Of a DNA stretch of 40,422 nucleotides, positions 1 to 8,083 are shown in pieces. The stretch covers positions 1-40,422 of the forward strand of contig JABXIW010000219.1 in the NCBI GenBank assembly GCA_013372875.1, written 5' to 3'. The position numbers were made by a program, and so were the translations under genes. The notes below the pieces were generated by a model, which saw only the letters and a program-made list of their open reading frames with translations, was not told where the DNA came from and did not search any database. How positions within the stretch are numbered: the stretch's first letter is position 1; the number at the start of each line of letters is the position of its first letter. Origin of the DNA: Gammaproteobacteria bacterium (GTDB lineage Bacteria; Pseudomonadota; Gammaproteobacteria; Enterobacterales; Kangiellaceae).

Positions 1-1
1 A

Positions 2-328
2 ATGAACGAACAAAAAACCGATAGTTTTACCCAACTTACTCCAAGAGAAGAACTAATCGCCAAATTAAATGGCGAAACCGCCATTGTCGCTTGGGCTGAA
101 ATCGAACGCTTTTTTGCTAAAGGTAATTTGTTACTGGTGGAGAAGTGCGTGGATTTAATTAACTGTGCTGCCGATATGTCGATGGATAATGGCGAAGAAA
201 TTGGTAAGTTGATCAATGAAGAAAAAATTCAAGCCATGCCAGTCGAGTTTGTAAAAGCTAACTGCAAGCCTGAAACTGAATTTTGGACAGTAGTGGTAGC
301 ACCTTATATTCTGGCGCAATTGAAATAA
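2..328 (+). CDS. DUF2288 family protein
   Basis: Small soluble protein of 108 residues. The core runs from about residue 15 to 105 and contains the segment AWAEIERFFAKG and the ending FWTVVVAPYILAQ, which match the conserved features I associate with DUF2288 (short proteins of gammaproteobacteria and cyanobacteria). Its biochemical role is unknown. The ATG lies one base into the window, so an upstream start cannot be excluded, but the length agrees with the family. A gap of 24 bases containing an AGAGGG ribosome-binding site separates it from the next gene, so the two may be co-transcribed. No signal peptide or membrane segment is visible. Confidence 0.8.
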   Translation: MNEQKTDSFTQLTPREELIAKLNGETAIVAWAEIERFFAKGNLLLVEKCVDLINCAADMSMDNGEEIGKLINEEKIQAMPVEFVKANCKPETEFWTVVVAPYILAQLK

Positions 329-352
329 ATATAAATAAATAGAGGGTTTGTA

Positions 353-874
353 ATGATTATAAGAATATTGTTTTTAACTGCTTTTTTAACGTCTTGTGCG
401 GCAACTAACAATATCAACAATAGTGAAAATTTAGATCACAGGGCTCTGGCTGAAGAGTTGATAGAGTTAACAAATGGCGGTGGCGCTGGTGAACAGCTAT
501 CTAGGGATATCATGAGAACCGCCATGGAGCCTATTTTAATTGATCTAGAAGCAAATGGCGTTGAGGGTAGTAAAATTGATCAGGTCAGTTTAGCGATCGA
601 CGAGTTTATTGAAAACTTTATTTCTGATCCTAGCTTAAATTCTCAAATTGTTGATCTATATATTGGCGAGTTTACTGCTTATGAAATAAAGCAATTATTG
701 GATTTTTATAAGCGCCCGATCGGGAAGAAGGCTCTGGAAAAGCTGCCAGTTTTGTTCCAAAAAGGAGCTGATATTGGTGTGGTATTAGCGGAGAAACACC
801 AAGGTAAATTTGCAGCAAAATTAGAACAAATTTTAGCTAGTGATGATTGTCCGAAGTGTTCTAACGAAGGTTAA
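353..874 (+). CDS. Putative lipoprotein, DUF2059-like
   Basis: Exported lipoprotein of 173 residues. The N terminus is a short hydrophobic signal ending in a lipobox (LTSC, Cys15), so the mature protein should be anchored in an envelope membrane. The rest is mainly helical. The region around residues 95-145, with its YIGEFTAYEIKQLLDFYK segment and a following short Gly-Lys-Lys-Ala element, resembles the DUF2059 fold of Gram-negative exported proteins. The function of that family is unknown. Translation begins at an ATG preceded by AGAGGG about 9 bases upstream. A strong hairpin terminator follows the stop codon by 16 bases. The family call is from memory of the motif, so it is moderate. Confidence 0.65.
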   Translation: MIIRILFLTAFLTSCAATNNINNSENLDHRALAEELIELTNGGGAGEQLSRDIMRTAMEPILIDLEANGVEGSKIDQVSLAIDEFIENFISDPSLNSQIVDLYIGEFTAYEIKQLLDFYKRPIGKKALEKLPVLFQKGADIGVVLAEKHQGKFAAKLEQILASDDCPKCSNEG

Positions 875-890
875 GTGCCTTCATTTCTAA

Positions 891-919
891 AAAGCCTGAG
901 ATTAACTCAGGCTTTTTTT
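891..919 (+). terminator. Bidirectional rho-independent terminator
   Basis: A 10-bp perfect stem (AAAGCCTGAG at 891-900, CTCAGGCTTT at 906-915) closes on a 5-base loop and is followed by a T run. On the minus strand the same hairpin is followed by TTTTTAG, so it can end both the rightward lipoprotein gene and the leftward gene whose stop is at 964. Confidence 0.9.
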
Positions 920-933
920 ATGAACTTTATTAG

Positions 934-953
934 ACTCCCATTTGCATGGGAGT
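934..953. repeat. 8-bp inverted repeat (second hairpin)
   Basis: ACTCCCAT at 934-941 and ATGGGAGT at 946-953 form a perfect stem with a 4-base loop. Neither side carries a T run, so it is not a classical terminator. It lies in the 3' end of the leftward mRNA just after the stop codon at 964 and could protect or process that transcript. Confidence 0.5.
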
Positions 954-963
954 GATGAAAAGT

Positions 964-1248
964 TTATTTCGCATGCACCACTGCATGAATCACATGGTTA
1001 TATTCAAAATAAACCGTCATTTGGCCATAGCGCCAGGTGGTGATGGGGGGCTGACCCACGGGGCCTGAAACTGAGCTAGGCTCACCAAATTTTTTGCGTA
1101 CTTGCGATTTAGAAATACCACGTTTTGGCGTTTCCACATTGGATTGTTTTTGAGCGCCTACAGGTACCTTTACCTCATCTGCTTGAATTGCTGGGTTTGC
1201 GGCAAACCCAAGTCCGCTGGCTAAAAGTAAAACTGCTAATTTTTTCAT
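964..1248 (-). CDS. Small exported protein with BamE/SmpA-like fold
   Basis: Exported protein of 94 residues. A Sec signal peptide of about 23 residues (hydrophobic core LAVLLLASGLGFA, likely cleaved near AIQA-DE) precedes a mature part with the pattern GISKSQVRKKFGEPSSVSG, then PPITTWRYGQMTVYFEYNHV. A helix followed by KFGEP and a two-strand WRY...VYFE segment is the pattern of the BamE/SmpA/OmlA fold. It lacks a lipobox Cys, unlike true BamE. Similar short proteins occur in Pseudomonas and relatives; their role is not established. The start codon has an AAGGAG ribosome-binding site about 9 bases upstream. It reads leftward, convergent with the lipoprotein gene. Confidence 0.75.
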   Translation of the reverse strand: MKKLAVLLLASGLGFAANPAIQADEVKVPVGAQKQSNVETPKRGISKSQVRKKFGEPSSVSGPVGQPPITTWRYGQMTVYFEYNHVIHAVVHAK

Positions 1249-1450
1249 GGCGTAAAACTCCTTATTTGTTTCCTATAGCATAGCAAAAACAATTACTTAG
1301 TAAAATATTTTGAAGGTTTATTGTAAATAATTGAGAATTGGTTGATTTTAAAAGGTGAACCATTCACTATGTCGCTCATCTAAGGCTGAAACCTACCTCT
1401 AAATGGGGTTGGAATCACTTTATTAAGCAATTACAGGATAGAATAACAAA

Positions 1451-1473
1451 GGTCAGAACCATTGACTCTGACC
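1451..1473. repeat. REP-like palindrome before lolC
   Basis: GGTCAGA at 1451-1457 and TCTGACC at 1467-1473 are perfect inverted arms around a 9-base loop. It lies 10 bases before the lolC/E start codon, in the 235-bp gap between the leftward BamE-like gene and lolC/E. The composition recalls REP-type palindromes found near REP-associated transposase genes, but no such gene is present and this is the only copy seen in the window. It could also be a regulatory hairpin, since it occupies the place where a ribosome-binding site would be. Confidence 0.45.
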
Positions 1474-1483
1474 CATTTAGCTT

Positions 1484-2731
1484 ATGAAATTACCTTTTTC
1501 TTTATTTGTCGGCCTGCGCTATACCCGCGCTAAACGCCGTGATCGATTTATTTCCCTGATTTCAATAATTTCCATGGTTGGCATTGCGCTTGGCGTTATG
1601 GTTTTAATTACCGTTATGTCCGTGATGAATGGTTTTGAGCGCGAATTGCGCGATAGGATTCTTGGGGTTTCGCCACACGTTTTGGTGCAGGATTACTCGG
1701 GTGAGCTGAAAAACTGGCAGCAAGTTGAGCAAAAAGTTAAGCAAAACCCGCAAATTTTAGGTGCATCGCCTTATATTCAGTCGGAAACCATGTACCGTCA
1801 TTTGGGTTTGAGTCAAGCGGGAATTGTGCAAGGTGTTTTGCCTGAGAAGCTATCTGAAGTATCGGTTGTGCCAGAGAATATCATTGCTGGCGATATTCAT
1901 GACTTAAAAAGCGGAGAGTACAATATTATTCTTGGTTCTAGCCTCGCACGAAGATTGGCTGCTGGAATAGGGGATAAAGTAACTTTACTAATTTTAAGTC
2001 AAACCAAGGTCAGTTTGGCGGGGGTAACCCCTAGACCAAAACGCTTTACCGTTGTCGGCATTTTCGACACCAAATCGGAAGTGGATCAAGGTTTGGCTTT
2101 TGTACATATGGAAGATGCAGCCAAATTATTGCGCATAAAAGATGGCGTGACCGCTTTGCAATTGAAAACTCAAGACGTGATGCAAGCCTATAACACAGCA
2201 TTTCAGGTGAATGAGCAGTTAGAGGGTGATTATATGCTGACCGATTGGACGCGCCAGCATCAAACCCTGTTCAACGCTATCGATATGGAAAAGAAGATCA
2301 TGTTTATTTTACTGATCTTCATTATCGCCGTAGCAGCTTTTAATATCGTCACTTCGTTAGTGATGCTGGTTAAAGAAAAGCAAGCGGACATCGCGATCCT
2401 TAGAACTTTAGGCGCCAGCCCTGGTTCGGTGATGAAAATCTTTATGACCTCTGGTGTGATCAACGGTTTTATTGGTACTTTGATTGGCGTTATTTTAGGT
2501 GTTTTATTGGCAACTTATTTGCCCGATATCGTTAGTTGGATAGAGACCGTATTTGATGTGCGCGTATTCCCGCAGAACGTCTATTTTGTGAACTTTTTAC
2601 CAACGGAACTAAAACAATCTGATGTGATTCAAATTGGTCTATGGGCCTTTGCTATAAGTGTTTTAGCGACGATTTACCCATCATGGAAAGCATCCAGAAT
2701 TCAGCCGGCCGAGGCACTTCGCTATGAGTAA
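1484..2731 (+). CDS. lolC: Lipoprotein-releasing ABC transporter permease, LolC/LolE family
   Basis: Inner-membrane subunit of the Lol complex, which extracts outer-membrane lipoproteins and hands them to LolA. Length of 415 residues fits the family. The N terminus (SLFVGLRYTRAKRRDRFISLIS) is the characteristic LolC/E start, followed by a membrane segment at about 25-48, a large periplasmic domain, and three membrane segments in the last 140 residues. A Pro-rich loop (AGVTPRPKRF, about residues 180-189) sits where LolC carries the hook that binds LolA. The stop overlaps the lolD start by 8 bases, so translation is probably coupled. Only one permease gene is seen; whether it acts as LolC, LolE or a hybrid LolF-type subunit is open. 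No clear Shine-Dalgarno sequence precedes the ATG; a palindrome lies there instead. Confidence 0.93.
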   Translation: MKLPFSLFVGLRYTRAKRRDRFISLISIISMVGIALGVMVLITVMSVMNGFERELRDRILGVSPHVLVQDYSGELKNWQQVEQKVKQNPQILGASPYIQSETMYRHLGLSQAGIVQGVLPEKLSEVSVVPENIIAGDIHDLKSGEYNIILGSSLARRLAAGIGDKVTLLILSQTKVSLAGVTPRPKRFTVVGIFDTKSEVDQGLAFVHMEDAAKLLRIKDGVTALQLKTQDVMQAYNTAFQVNEQLEGDYMLTDWTRQHQTLFNAIDMEKKIMFILLIFIIAVAAFNIVTSLVMLVKEKQADIAILRTLGASPGSVMKIFMTSGVINGFIGTLIGVILGVLLATYLPDIVSWIETVFDVRVFPQNVYFVNFLPTELKQSDVIQIGLWAFAISVLATIYPSWKASRIQPAEALRYE

Positions 2732-3425
2732 TGCCATGAATAATGATAAGCAAAATTTAATCGAAGTTAAGGGTTTATGCCGCAGCTATAAAGATGGCGC
2801 TTTGCAAGTTGATGTTTTAGACAAGCTAAGTTTCACTGTGGGCAAAGCCGAGCAATTGGCGATTGTTGGTGCTTCGGGTTCGGGTAAAAGTACTTTACTA
2901 CATTTAATAGGCGCCCTTGATAAACCTAACTCAGGCGAAGTAATTATCAATGGCAAAAATGTCCATAAATTATCGCGTCGCGCGCAAGGTCAGTTTAGAA
3001 ACCAATACATTGGCTTTGTTTATCAGTTCCATCATTTATTGCCTGAATTTACTGCGCAAGAAAATGTCGCTATGCCGTTGATTATTGCTGGTATGGATCG
3101 CAAAAAGGCTTTATCAGAAGCGGATTCGGTGATTGAAAAGGTCGGGTTGAGTAATCGTAAATTGCATAAACCATCCGAACTATCTGGTGGCGAACGTCAG
3201 CGCATTGCCTTTGCTCGTGCCATTGTTAATAAGCCATTAGTAGTGTTAGCAGATGAGCCAACGGGTAATCTTGATCACGCCACTGCGGATAGGGTTTATG
3301 ATCTGATGTGCGAGCTAAACCAAGAGTTAGGCACCAGTTTTGTCACCGTAACTCATGATTTAGAATTAGCTGGGAAAATGCAAAGGCAGCTCAAGTTGGA
3401 AGATGGGGTTCTGAAAAAACTATAA
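2724..3425 (+). CDS. lolD: Lipoprotein-releasing ABC transporter ATP-binding protein LolD
   Basis: ATPase of the Lol lipoprotein-sorting complex, bound to the cytoplasmic face of the permease encoded just upstream. All nucleotide-binding motifs are present in 233 residues: Walker A GASGSGKST (49-57), Q-loop Gln101 in YQFHHLLPEF, signature LSGGERQR (153-160), Walker B LVVLADEP (172-179) and the switch His in VTHD. The YQFHHLLPEFTAQENV segment is typical of LolD. The ATG at 2724 overlaps the end of the permease gene; an in-frame ATG four codons later is an alternative. The stop is 2 bases from the end of the convergent DUF2062 gene, with no good terminator between them. Confidence 0.96.
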   Translation: MSNAMNNDKQNLIEVKGLCRSYKDGALQVDVLDKLSFTVGKAEQLAIVGASGSGKSTLLHLIGALDKPNSGEVIINGKNVHKLSRRAQGQFRNQYIGFVYQFHHLLPEFTAQENVAMPLIIAGMDRKKALSEADSVIEKVGLSNRKLHKPSELSGGERQRIAFARAIVNKPLVVLADEPTGNLDHATADRVYDLMCELNQELGTSFVTVTHDLELAGKMQRQLKLEDGVLKKL

Positions 3426-3427
3426 AT

Positions 3428-4273
3428 TTAGTTTTGGATTTTCAGCCAACCTTTATTTTCACAGTCAATGGCAAAACTTTTATAGTTTTGGTTTATCCAC
3501 ATTTCGTTTGGATGGTCATGGAAGCCTAAAATGGATGTCTTATCGTCTTTGATTTCAAAATCAATAGCTTTTCTAATTTCTGCTTGTGTTAGGTGGCCAG
3601 ATTCTGAAAAATCGAAAATTTGTTCTTTATCAAAAAGCACTACTGGATTTTCAGCTATTTTGATAGCTTCGATAGCCAGCGCTCTGTAGTTTTTTGGCAA
3701 TACTGCAATCAAATCTGAATGATTGTGTTCCCCAATATGCAATGTTTCCTTAATCTTCTCTTTCCAGCGTTCTTTGCGGGCACGCCATGCCATCACTACA
3801 TGGTATCGCCAAGCCATTTGAATGGTGAAATAGCCTAATATTGAGGCGACTATGGCACAGATTAAGCAGCCAAGTAAAAAGGGCTTCCAGATTAGAACTA
3901 GCTCGTTTTGTAGCCACTCCATAGAGAGCTCGAACTCGAAAGGGCTTTCTGGCGTGCCAAGCGTCCATGCGCCAACTGTATAGGCGAAATAGAACATGGG
4001 CGGAATCGTCAGCGGATTAGTGACCCAACAAGTCGCCACAGACAAAGGCAGGTTAGCACGCAAACCTATTGCCAATGCCGCTGCAATTACCATCTGAAAG
4101 GGCACAGGGATAAAGGCACAGAATAGACCAATGGCAATGGCAACAGACGCGGAGTAACGGTTCAGATGCCATAATTGTGGTTCATGCAGCCAGTCGCCGA
4201 AAATGCTTAAAAAGCGATTTTCCTTAATCTTTTTCGGATCGGGTGAGATCCGTTTAAAAAATTTGCGTGGCAT
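3428..4273 (-). CDS. DUF2062 membrane protein with extra C-terminal region
   Basis: Protein of 281 residues. Residues 1-175 match DUF2062: the entry segment FGDWLHEPQLWHLNRYSAS, a membrane hairpin containing FIPVPFQMVIAAALA, then the conserved WVTNPLTIPPMFYFAY and another hydrophobic segment near 130-155. DUF2062 proteins are inner-membrane proteins of unknown role, normally about 170-180 residues long. Here about 100 further residues follow (from HIGEHNHSDL to the end) which look soluble, acidic and aromatic and which I do not recognise. The gene reads leftward between lolD and the divergent comEC. The starts of this gene and comEC are 50 bases apart, so promoters must overlap in that gap. 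Confidence 0.85.
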   Translation of the reverse strand: MPRKFFKRISPDPKKIKENRFLSIFGDWLHEPQLWHLNRYSASVAIAIGLFCAFIPVPFQMVIAAALAIGLRANLPLSVATCWVTNPLTIPPMFYFAYTVGAWTLGTPESPFEFELSMEWLQNELVLIWKPFLLGCLICAIVASILGYFTIQMAWRYHVVMAWRARKERWKEKIKETLHIGEHNHSDLIAVLPKNYRALAIEAIKIAENPVVLFDKEQIFDFSESGHLTQAEIRKAIDFEIKDDKTSILGFHDHPNEMWINQNYKSFAIDCENKGWLKIQN

Positions 4274-4323
4274 CTTCTATCAATATTACACTGTGCTGGT
4301 TAAAAATATAAACAAGGAACGTT

Positions 4324-6606
4324 ATGCTCAAATGGAGTTTGGGCTTCCTGTTCGGCTGTTGCAGCATTTTTTGGTTAAGCGAACCGCTATCCAACATCGC
4401 TTGGCTAATCACCATTCTATTATTGGTATTGCTGGTTGCAATTTCAGGAAGAATTTATGACAAATCATTAACCGCCGCAATTTTTCATTGCGCCATACAT
4501 GGTGCTATCGGCTTTTGCCTTGGTCTTTTATGGCTAAATTTTCACTCAGAAGTACGTTTAAAACAACGCATCGAGCAGCCACTTCCTGAGCCGCATATTA
4601 TAGAAGCCAAATTGGTTTCAATTCCACAAGTTTATAATGAGTTGTTACAATTTAAAGCTCAAGTGCTCACTTCGGACAATGACCAATTCAATGGTAAAAA
4701 ACTCAAAATCAGTTGGTATCAATATCCTCAAGAATTAGCTCAAAGCCAACAACTACCGAGGCTCGGTGAAGTGTGGCGCATGGAACTACTAATTAAACCC
4801 ATAAGCGCAGCCTTAAATATCGCTGGTTATGATGCGGAAAAGCAGGCTTTTATTGAAAATGTCGCGGCCAAAGCCAGTATTAGAAAAAATAACGCCATTA
4901 AAGTCACTGAGACTTCTAGTTATTCCATTGCTCATTGGCGACAAAGTATTTTTGAGCATCTTGCCGATTTTGATAATGCAGGCATTTTGCAGGCGTTGTT
5001 GGTTGGAGAAAAGTCCAATATTCATTCGATGCAAAGGCAAAGCATACAAGCGCTGGGAATAAGCCATTTATTGGCCATTTCGGGTTTGCATATTAGCATC
5101 ATTGCGGGCTTAGTGTTTTGGATTGGTTTGAAAGCCTCAGTGCAACTAGGGCGTTTAGGTCTAACAGTAACGCCATTATTGTTTGCAGGGATCTTGAGTA
5201 TTGTCGCGGCTCTTCTCTATAGTGCTTTAGCTGGTTTTTCAGTGGCAACGCTGCGAGCGCTTATTATGTGGTGCGCAGTGGTTTTCTCGCTGATAATGGC
5301 CAATGAGCAAAAAATTTGGCGCAACTTAGCCATTGCGGTAACCGTTATTTTGATTATCGATCCACTCAGTGTTTTATCCTATGGCTTTTGGTTAACTTGT
5401 ATTGCTATCGCGATTATTGCTAGCTTGTTTATTGGCAGGGTTAAAAACGCCAAGCCAATTTTAATGACCATAAAATTACAATGGTATATCAGCCTCGGCA
5501 TGGGCTTGCTGGTATGGTTTTTATTTCTGCAAGTCAGCTTGGTTGCATTTTTTATTAACCTTTTGCTGATCCCAGTGTTCGGGTTAGTGATTTTGCCATT
5601 TATCTTTTTGGGCTTCATTGTGTTAGTTCTTTTTAACTCGAAAGCCTTGCTGAAAATTATTGATATAGCCATCAGCGACTTCTTTCAATGGTTTAACCCT
5701 GAGCTTTTGGCATCGGGTAATTTATTTTTCAAGGCCTATCTTAATGAGTATTTATTATTGCTGTTGCTCATGGTCTATCTTTTGTATTTGCTGCCCATTG
5801 GTCGTATTAAGGTTTTACCTATTATTGTTTTATTAGTAGCTTGCTTTTCTATTCTCAAGCCAGCAAAAAACGAACAATATAAATTGGTAGTTTTTGACGT
5901 GGGGCATGGTTTAGCCAACTTAATTTATAACGATCAAACCGCAATTTTATATGATGTGGGTTACGCCAACGATGGCTTTTCTTATGCTGAAGCCAGCTTA
6001 ATTCCTAGTTTAAGAAAATTGGGCATAAAGCAGCTGGATTTGTTGGTAATCAGCCATAATGATTTAGACCATTCGGGTGGCTTGGAAGCTATTACTAAAG
6101 CCTTTAAAGTGGAACGGCTAGTAACGGCGGAAAGTTGCGAGCAGCAAAATCAGTTAGCTTATAATGATCTACAGCTGAGTTTTTATTCCGCGATTAATAG
6201 CGGCGCACAAAATACTAACAATCAATCCTGTGTGCTAAAAATTACCAGCCAAAACAATTCAGTTTTGTTAACGGGGGATATTGAAAAAGCCGCAGAGCAT
6301 GAGTTGTTACTTCAGAGGCATGATCTGCAAGCGAACATTTTGTTATCACCTCATCATGGCAGTAATACTTCCTCTACATATCCTTTTATTAAAAAAGTAA
6401 ATGCTGATCTAGTAATTCATTCTACTGATAGGTTTAATCGTTATGGCTTTCCAAAAGCTAAAGTTGTGATGCGTTATCAAGACATGGATTATCAGCAAGT
6501 TTCTACTGGCTGTTTAGGAATGATCAGCATCAATTTATCCAATAATGAAATACAAAAAATGCGCCAGAAAAGGCGCATTTGGCGATTCACAGAATGTGAA
6601 GTTTAG
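4324..6606 (+). CDS. comEC: DNA internalization channel ComEC/Rec2
   Basis: Polytopic inner-membrane protein that carries single-stranded DNA into the cytoplasm during natural transformation. The 760 residues show the family order: two or three N-terminal membrane helices, a soluble OB-like region, the Competence membrane domain (about 215-490, with the family motif AISGLHISIIAG), and a C-terminal metallo-beta-lactamase domain. The metal-binding motif HxDxDH is intact (His578, Asp580, Asp582, His583 in SHNDLDHSGG), as is a second His motif, SPHHGSNTS. An AAGGAAC site precedes the ATG. The last codons contain a hairpin that acts as terminator for the convergent gene. No other competence genes are in the window. 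Confidence 0.93.
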   Translation: MLKWSLGFLFGCCSIFWLSEPLSNIAWLITILLLVLLVAISGRIYDKSLTAAIFHCAIHGAIGFCLGLLWLNFHSEVRLKQRIEQPLPEPHIIEAKLVSIPQVYNELLQFKAQVLTSDNDQFNGKKLKISWYQYPQELAQSQQLPRLGEVWRMELLIKPISAALNIAGYDAEKQAFIENVAAKASIRKNNAIKVTETSSYSIAHWRQSIFEHLADFDNAGILQALLVGEKSNIHSMQRQSIQALGISHLLAISGLHISIIAGLVFWIGLKASVQLGRLGLTVTPLLFAGILSIVAALLYSALAGFSVATLRALIMWCAVVFSLIMANEQKIWRNLAIAVTVILIIDPLSVLSYGFWLTCIAIAIIASLFIGRVKNAKPILMTIKLQWYISLGMGLLVWFLFLQVSLVAFFINLLLIPVFGLVILPFIFLGFIVLVLFNSKALLKIIDIAISDFFQWFNPELLASGNLFFKAYLNEYLLLLLLMVYLLYLLPIGRIKVLPIIVLLVACFSILKPAKNEQYKLVVFDVGHGLANLIYNDQTAILYDVGYANDGFSYAEASLIPSLRKLGIKQLDLLVISHNDLDHSGGLEAITKAFKVERLVTAESCEQQNQLAYNDLQLSFYSAINSGAQNTNNQSCVLKITSQNNSVLLTGDIEKAAEHELLLQRHDLQANILLSPHHGSNTSSTYPFIKKVNADLVIHSTDRFNRYGFPKAKVVMRYQDMDYQQVSTGCLGMISINLSNNEIQKMRQKRRIWRFTECEV
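6553..6580 (-). terminator. Minus-strand terminator inside the 3' end of comEC
   Basis: AAATGCGCC at 6557-6565 and GGCGCATTT at 6572-6580 form a perfect 9-bp stem with a 6-base loop. Read on the minus strand it is followed by a run of T, giving a rho-independent terminator for the leftward amidohydrolase gene that stops at 6617. The hairpin lies within the last codons of comEC. Confidence 0.8.
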
Positions 6607-6616
6607 CTTTGCCTTA

Positions 6617-7966
6617 TTATTTTCCAGCTTTAACTGAGTCTTGCTCTAAATAGTCTAAGGTTAAGCGTGTTAAGGCTTCGACACCATATTTCATGCCTGA
6701 CTCGTCAATATAAAAGTCAGGCGTATGATGGGCACCAATGCTGCCAGGGGATGCATCTGGCGATTTGCCACCTAAGAAAAAGAACAAACCTGGAACTTCT
6801 TTGGCGTAGAAAGAAAAATCTTCGGCACCAGTGATGGGCTTGATAATAGCGACTCTTTCGGCAACTGCTTTTAAGGTCGGCATCATTTGTTTAGTCAAAT
6901 CCGCGTCATTGAAAGTTACTGGATAAGAAGAAGAGTAGGGGATTTTAACTTCTACATCAGCACCCATACTTTCACCAATGAGTTTGGCTTTTTCGGTGAT
7001 CAGTTTCCGCGTGACTTTTTTATCATCTTCGCTAAAAGTGCGCACCGTGCCCAACATTTCCAACTGCTCAGGAATAATGTTGGAGCGAACGCCGCCATGG
7101 ATTGAGCCAATGGTAACAACCGCCGGATCTTGAGTTAGATTCATATGACGGCTAACTACTGTTTGTAGACCATTGATGATTTGCGCGCTGGTAACAATCG
7201 GATCGACACTGTTCCAAGGGGTTGAACCATGAGACTGCTTACCTTTGATGGTGATTTTCATATTATCGACGCCGGCCATAATGCCTTCGGGTTTGACGCC
7301 AATAGTACCCACATCCATGCCAGAGCTGATATGCAAGCCAAAAATCACATCTACAGCAGGGTTTTTCAATACGTCCTGCTTGACCATTAGCTCAGCACCG
7401 CCTTCTTCACCAGCAGGAGCGCCTTCTTCGGCAGGCTGGAAAATAAACTTCACCGTTCCTGCCAAATCTTGCTGCATACCCGTTAAAATCTCCGCCACGC
7501 CCATCAAAATAGCCACGTGGGTATCATGCCCACAAGCGTGCATGACGGGGACTTGCTCGCCATTGTATTCCGCCATTACTTTTGAGGCGAAGTCTAGCGG
7601 CGCACGCTCTTTAACTGGCAGGGCGTCCATATCAGCGCGTAAGGCAACTACTGGCCCGGGTTTTGCGCCTTCTAAGATGGCTACAACCCCAGTGTGAGCT
7701 ACTTCAGTTTGAACTTTTAAGCCCAAAGATTTTAAGTGTTCAGTGATGTACTTTGCGGTCTCAAATTCACGATTGGAAAGTTCTGGGTTCTCATGGATAT
7801 GACGACGCCAATTGATAACTTTGCTCTCGACCTGATTAGTTCTTTCCTTGAGTAGCTGCTCTAGACTTTTTTGTTCTGCATTGGCGGCAGTCGTTGCTAC
7901 TGTCGTAGAAAGCGCAGTAAACAACAAACCGCTGATTAATTTTCTTTTATAACTTATTGATTTCAT
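6617..7966 (-). CDS. Exported M20-family metal-dependent amidohydrolase
   Basis: Peptidase M20/hippurate hydrolase-like enzyme that should remove an acyl group from an amino acid or hydrolyse a related amide in the periplasm. Metal-ligand motifs are intact: ALRADMDALP, then HACGHDTH (Cys145, His147 and Asp148 counted from this start), QPAEEG with the catalytic Glu, and GAEDFSFY near the C terminus. The central HGSTPWNSVDP segment belongs to the dimerisation domain. I chose the start at 7966 because it gives a normal signal peptide (MKSISYKRKLISGLLFTALS, cleaved near ANA-EQ); the frame is open to an ATG at 8032, which would place 22 residues before it. The substrate cannot be read from the sequence. 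Its promoter must lie near the fadE terminator upstream. Confidence 0.88.
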   Translation of the reverse strand: MKSISYKRKLISGLLFTALSTTVATTAANAEQKSLEQLLKERTNQVESKVINWRRHIHENPELSNREFETAKYITEHLKSLGLKVQTEVAHTGVVAILEGAKPGPVVALRADMDALPVKERAPLDFASKVMAEYNGEQVPVMHACGHDTHVAILMGVAEILTGMQQDLAGTVKFIFQPAEEGAPAGEEGGAELMVKQDVLKNPAVDVIFGLHISSGMDVGTIGVKPEGIMAGVDNMKITIKGKQSHGSTPWNSVDPIVTSAQIINGLQTVVSRHMNLTQDPAVVTIGSIHGGVRSNIIPEQLEMLGTVRTFSEDDKKVTRKLITEKAKLIGESMGADVEVKIPYSSSYPVTFNDADLTKQMMPTLKAVAERVAIIKPITGAEDFSFYAKEVPGLFFFLGGKSPDASPGSIGAHHTPDFYIDESGMKYGVEALTRLTLDYLEQDSVKAGK

Positions 7967-8040
7967 TGTCAGTTCTAGCATCCGTTGTTGAACGAAAGTC
8001 ATAACTTTGCCTTGTTTGGCTGGCAAATGCAATGGGCAAT

Positions 8041-8069
8041 AAAAAAGGCCGTAAACTACGGCCTTTTTT
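8041..8069 (-). terminator. Rho-independent terminator of fadE
   Basis: A 13-bp perfect stem (8041-8053 with 8057-8069) closes on a 3-base loop; A and T runs form its outer part, so it can work in either direction. It lies 15 bases past the fadE stop on the minus strand and just upstream of the leftward amidohydrolase gene, separating the two. Confidence 0.93.
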
Positions 8070-8083
8070 GCTTGAACGAACGA

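Noticed and set aside
1249..1450. Possible remnant of a transposase gene before lolC/E
   Set aside because: No open frame or transposase motif could be read on either strand; only the terminal palindrome is notable.
3416..3435. AAAACTA/TAGTTTT hairpin between lolD and the DUF2062 gene
   Set aside because: Only A/T-rich pairs and overlapping both gene ends; too weak to call a terminator.
4203..4460. 85-codon frame across the start of comEC
   Set aside because: Overlaps the divergent starts of the DUF2062 gene and comEC in another frame and shows no features.
7245..7697. 150-codon plus-strand frame opposite the amidohydrolase
   Set aside because: Antisense to a well-supported M20 enzyme with intact catalytic motifs; no ribosome-binding site or family features.
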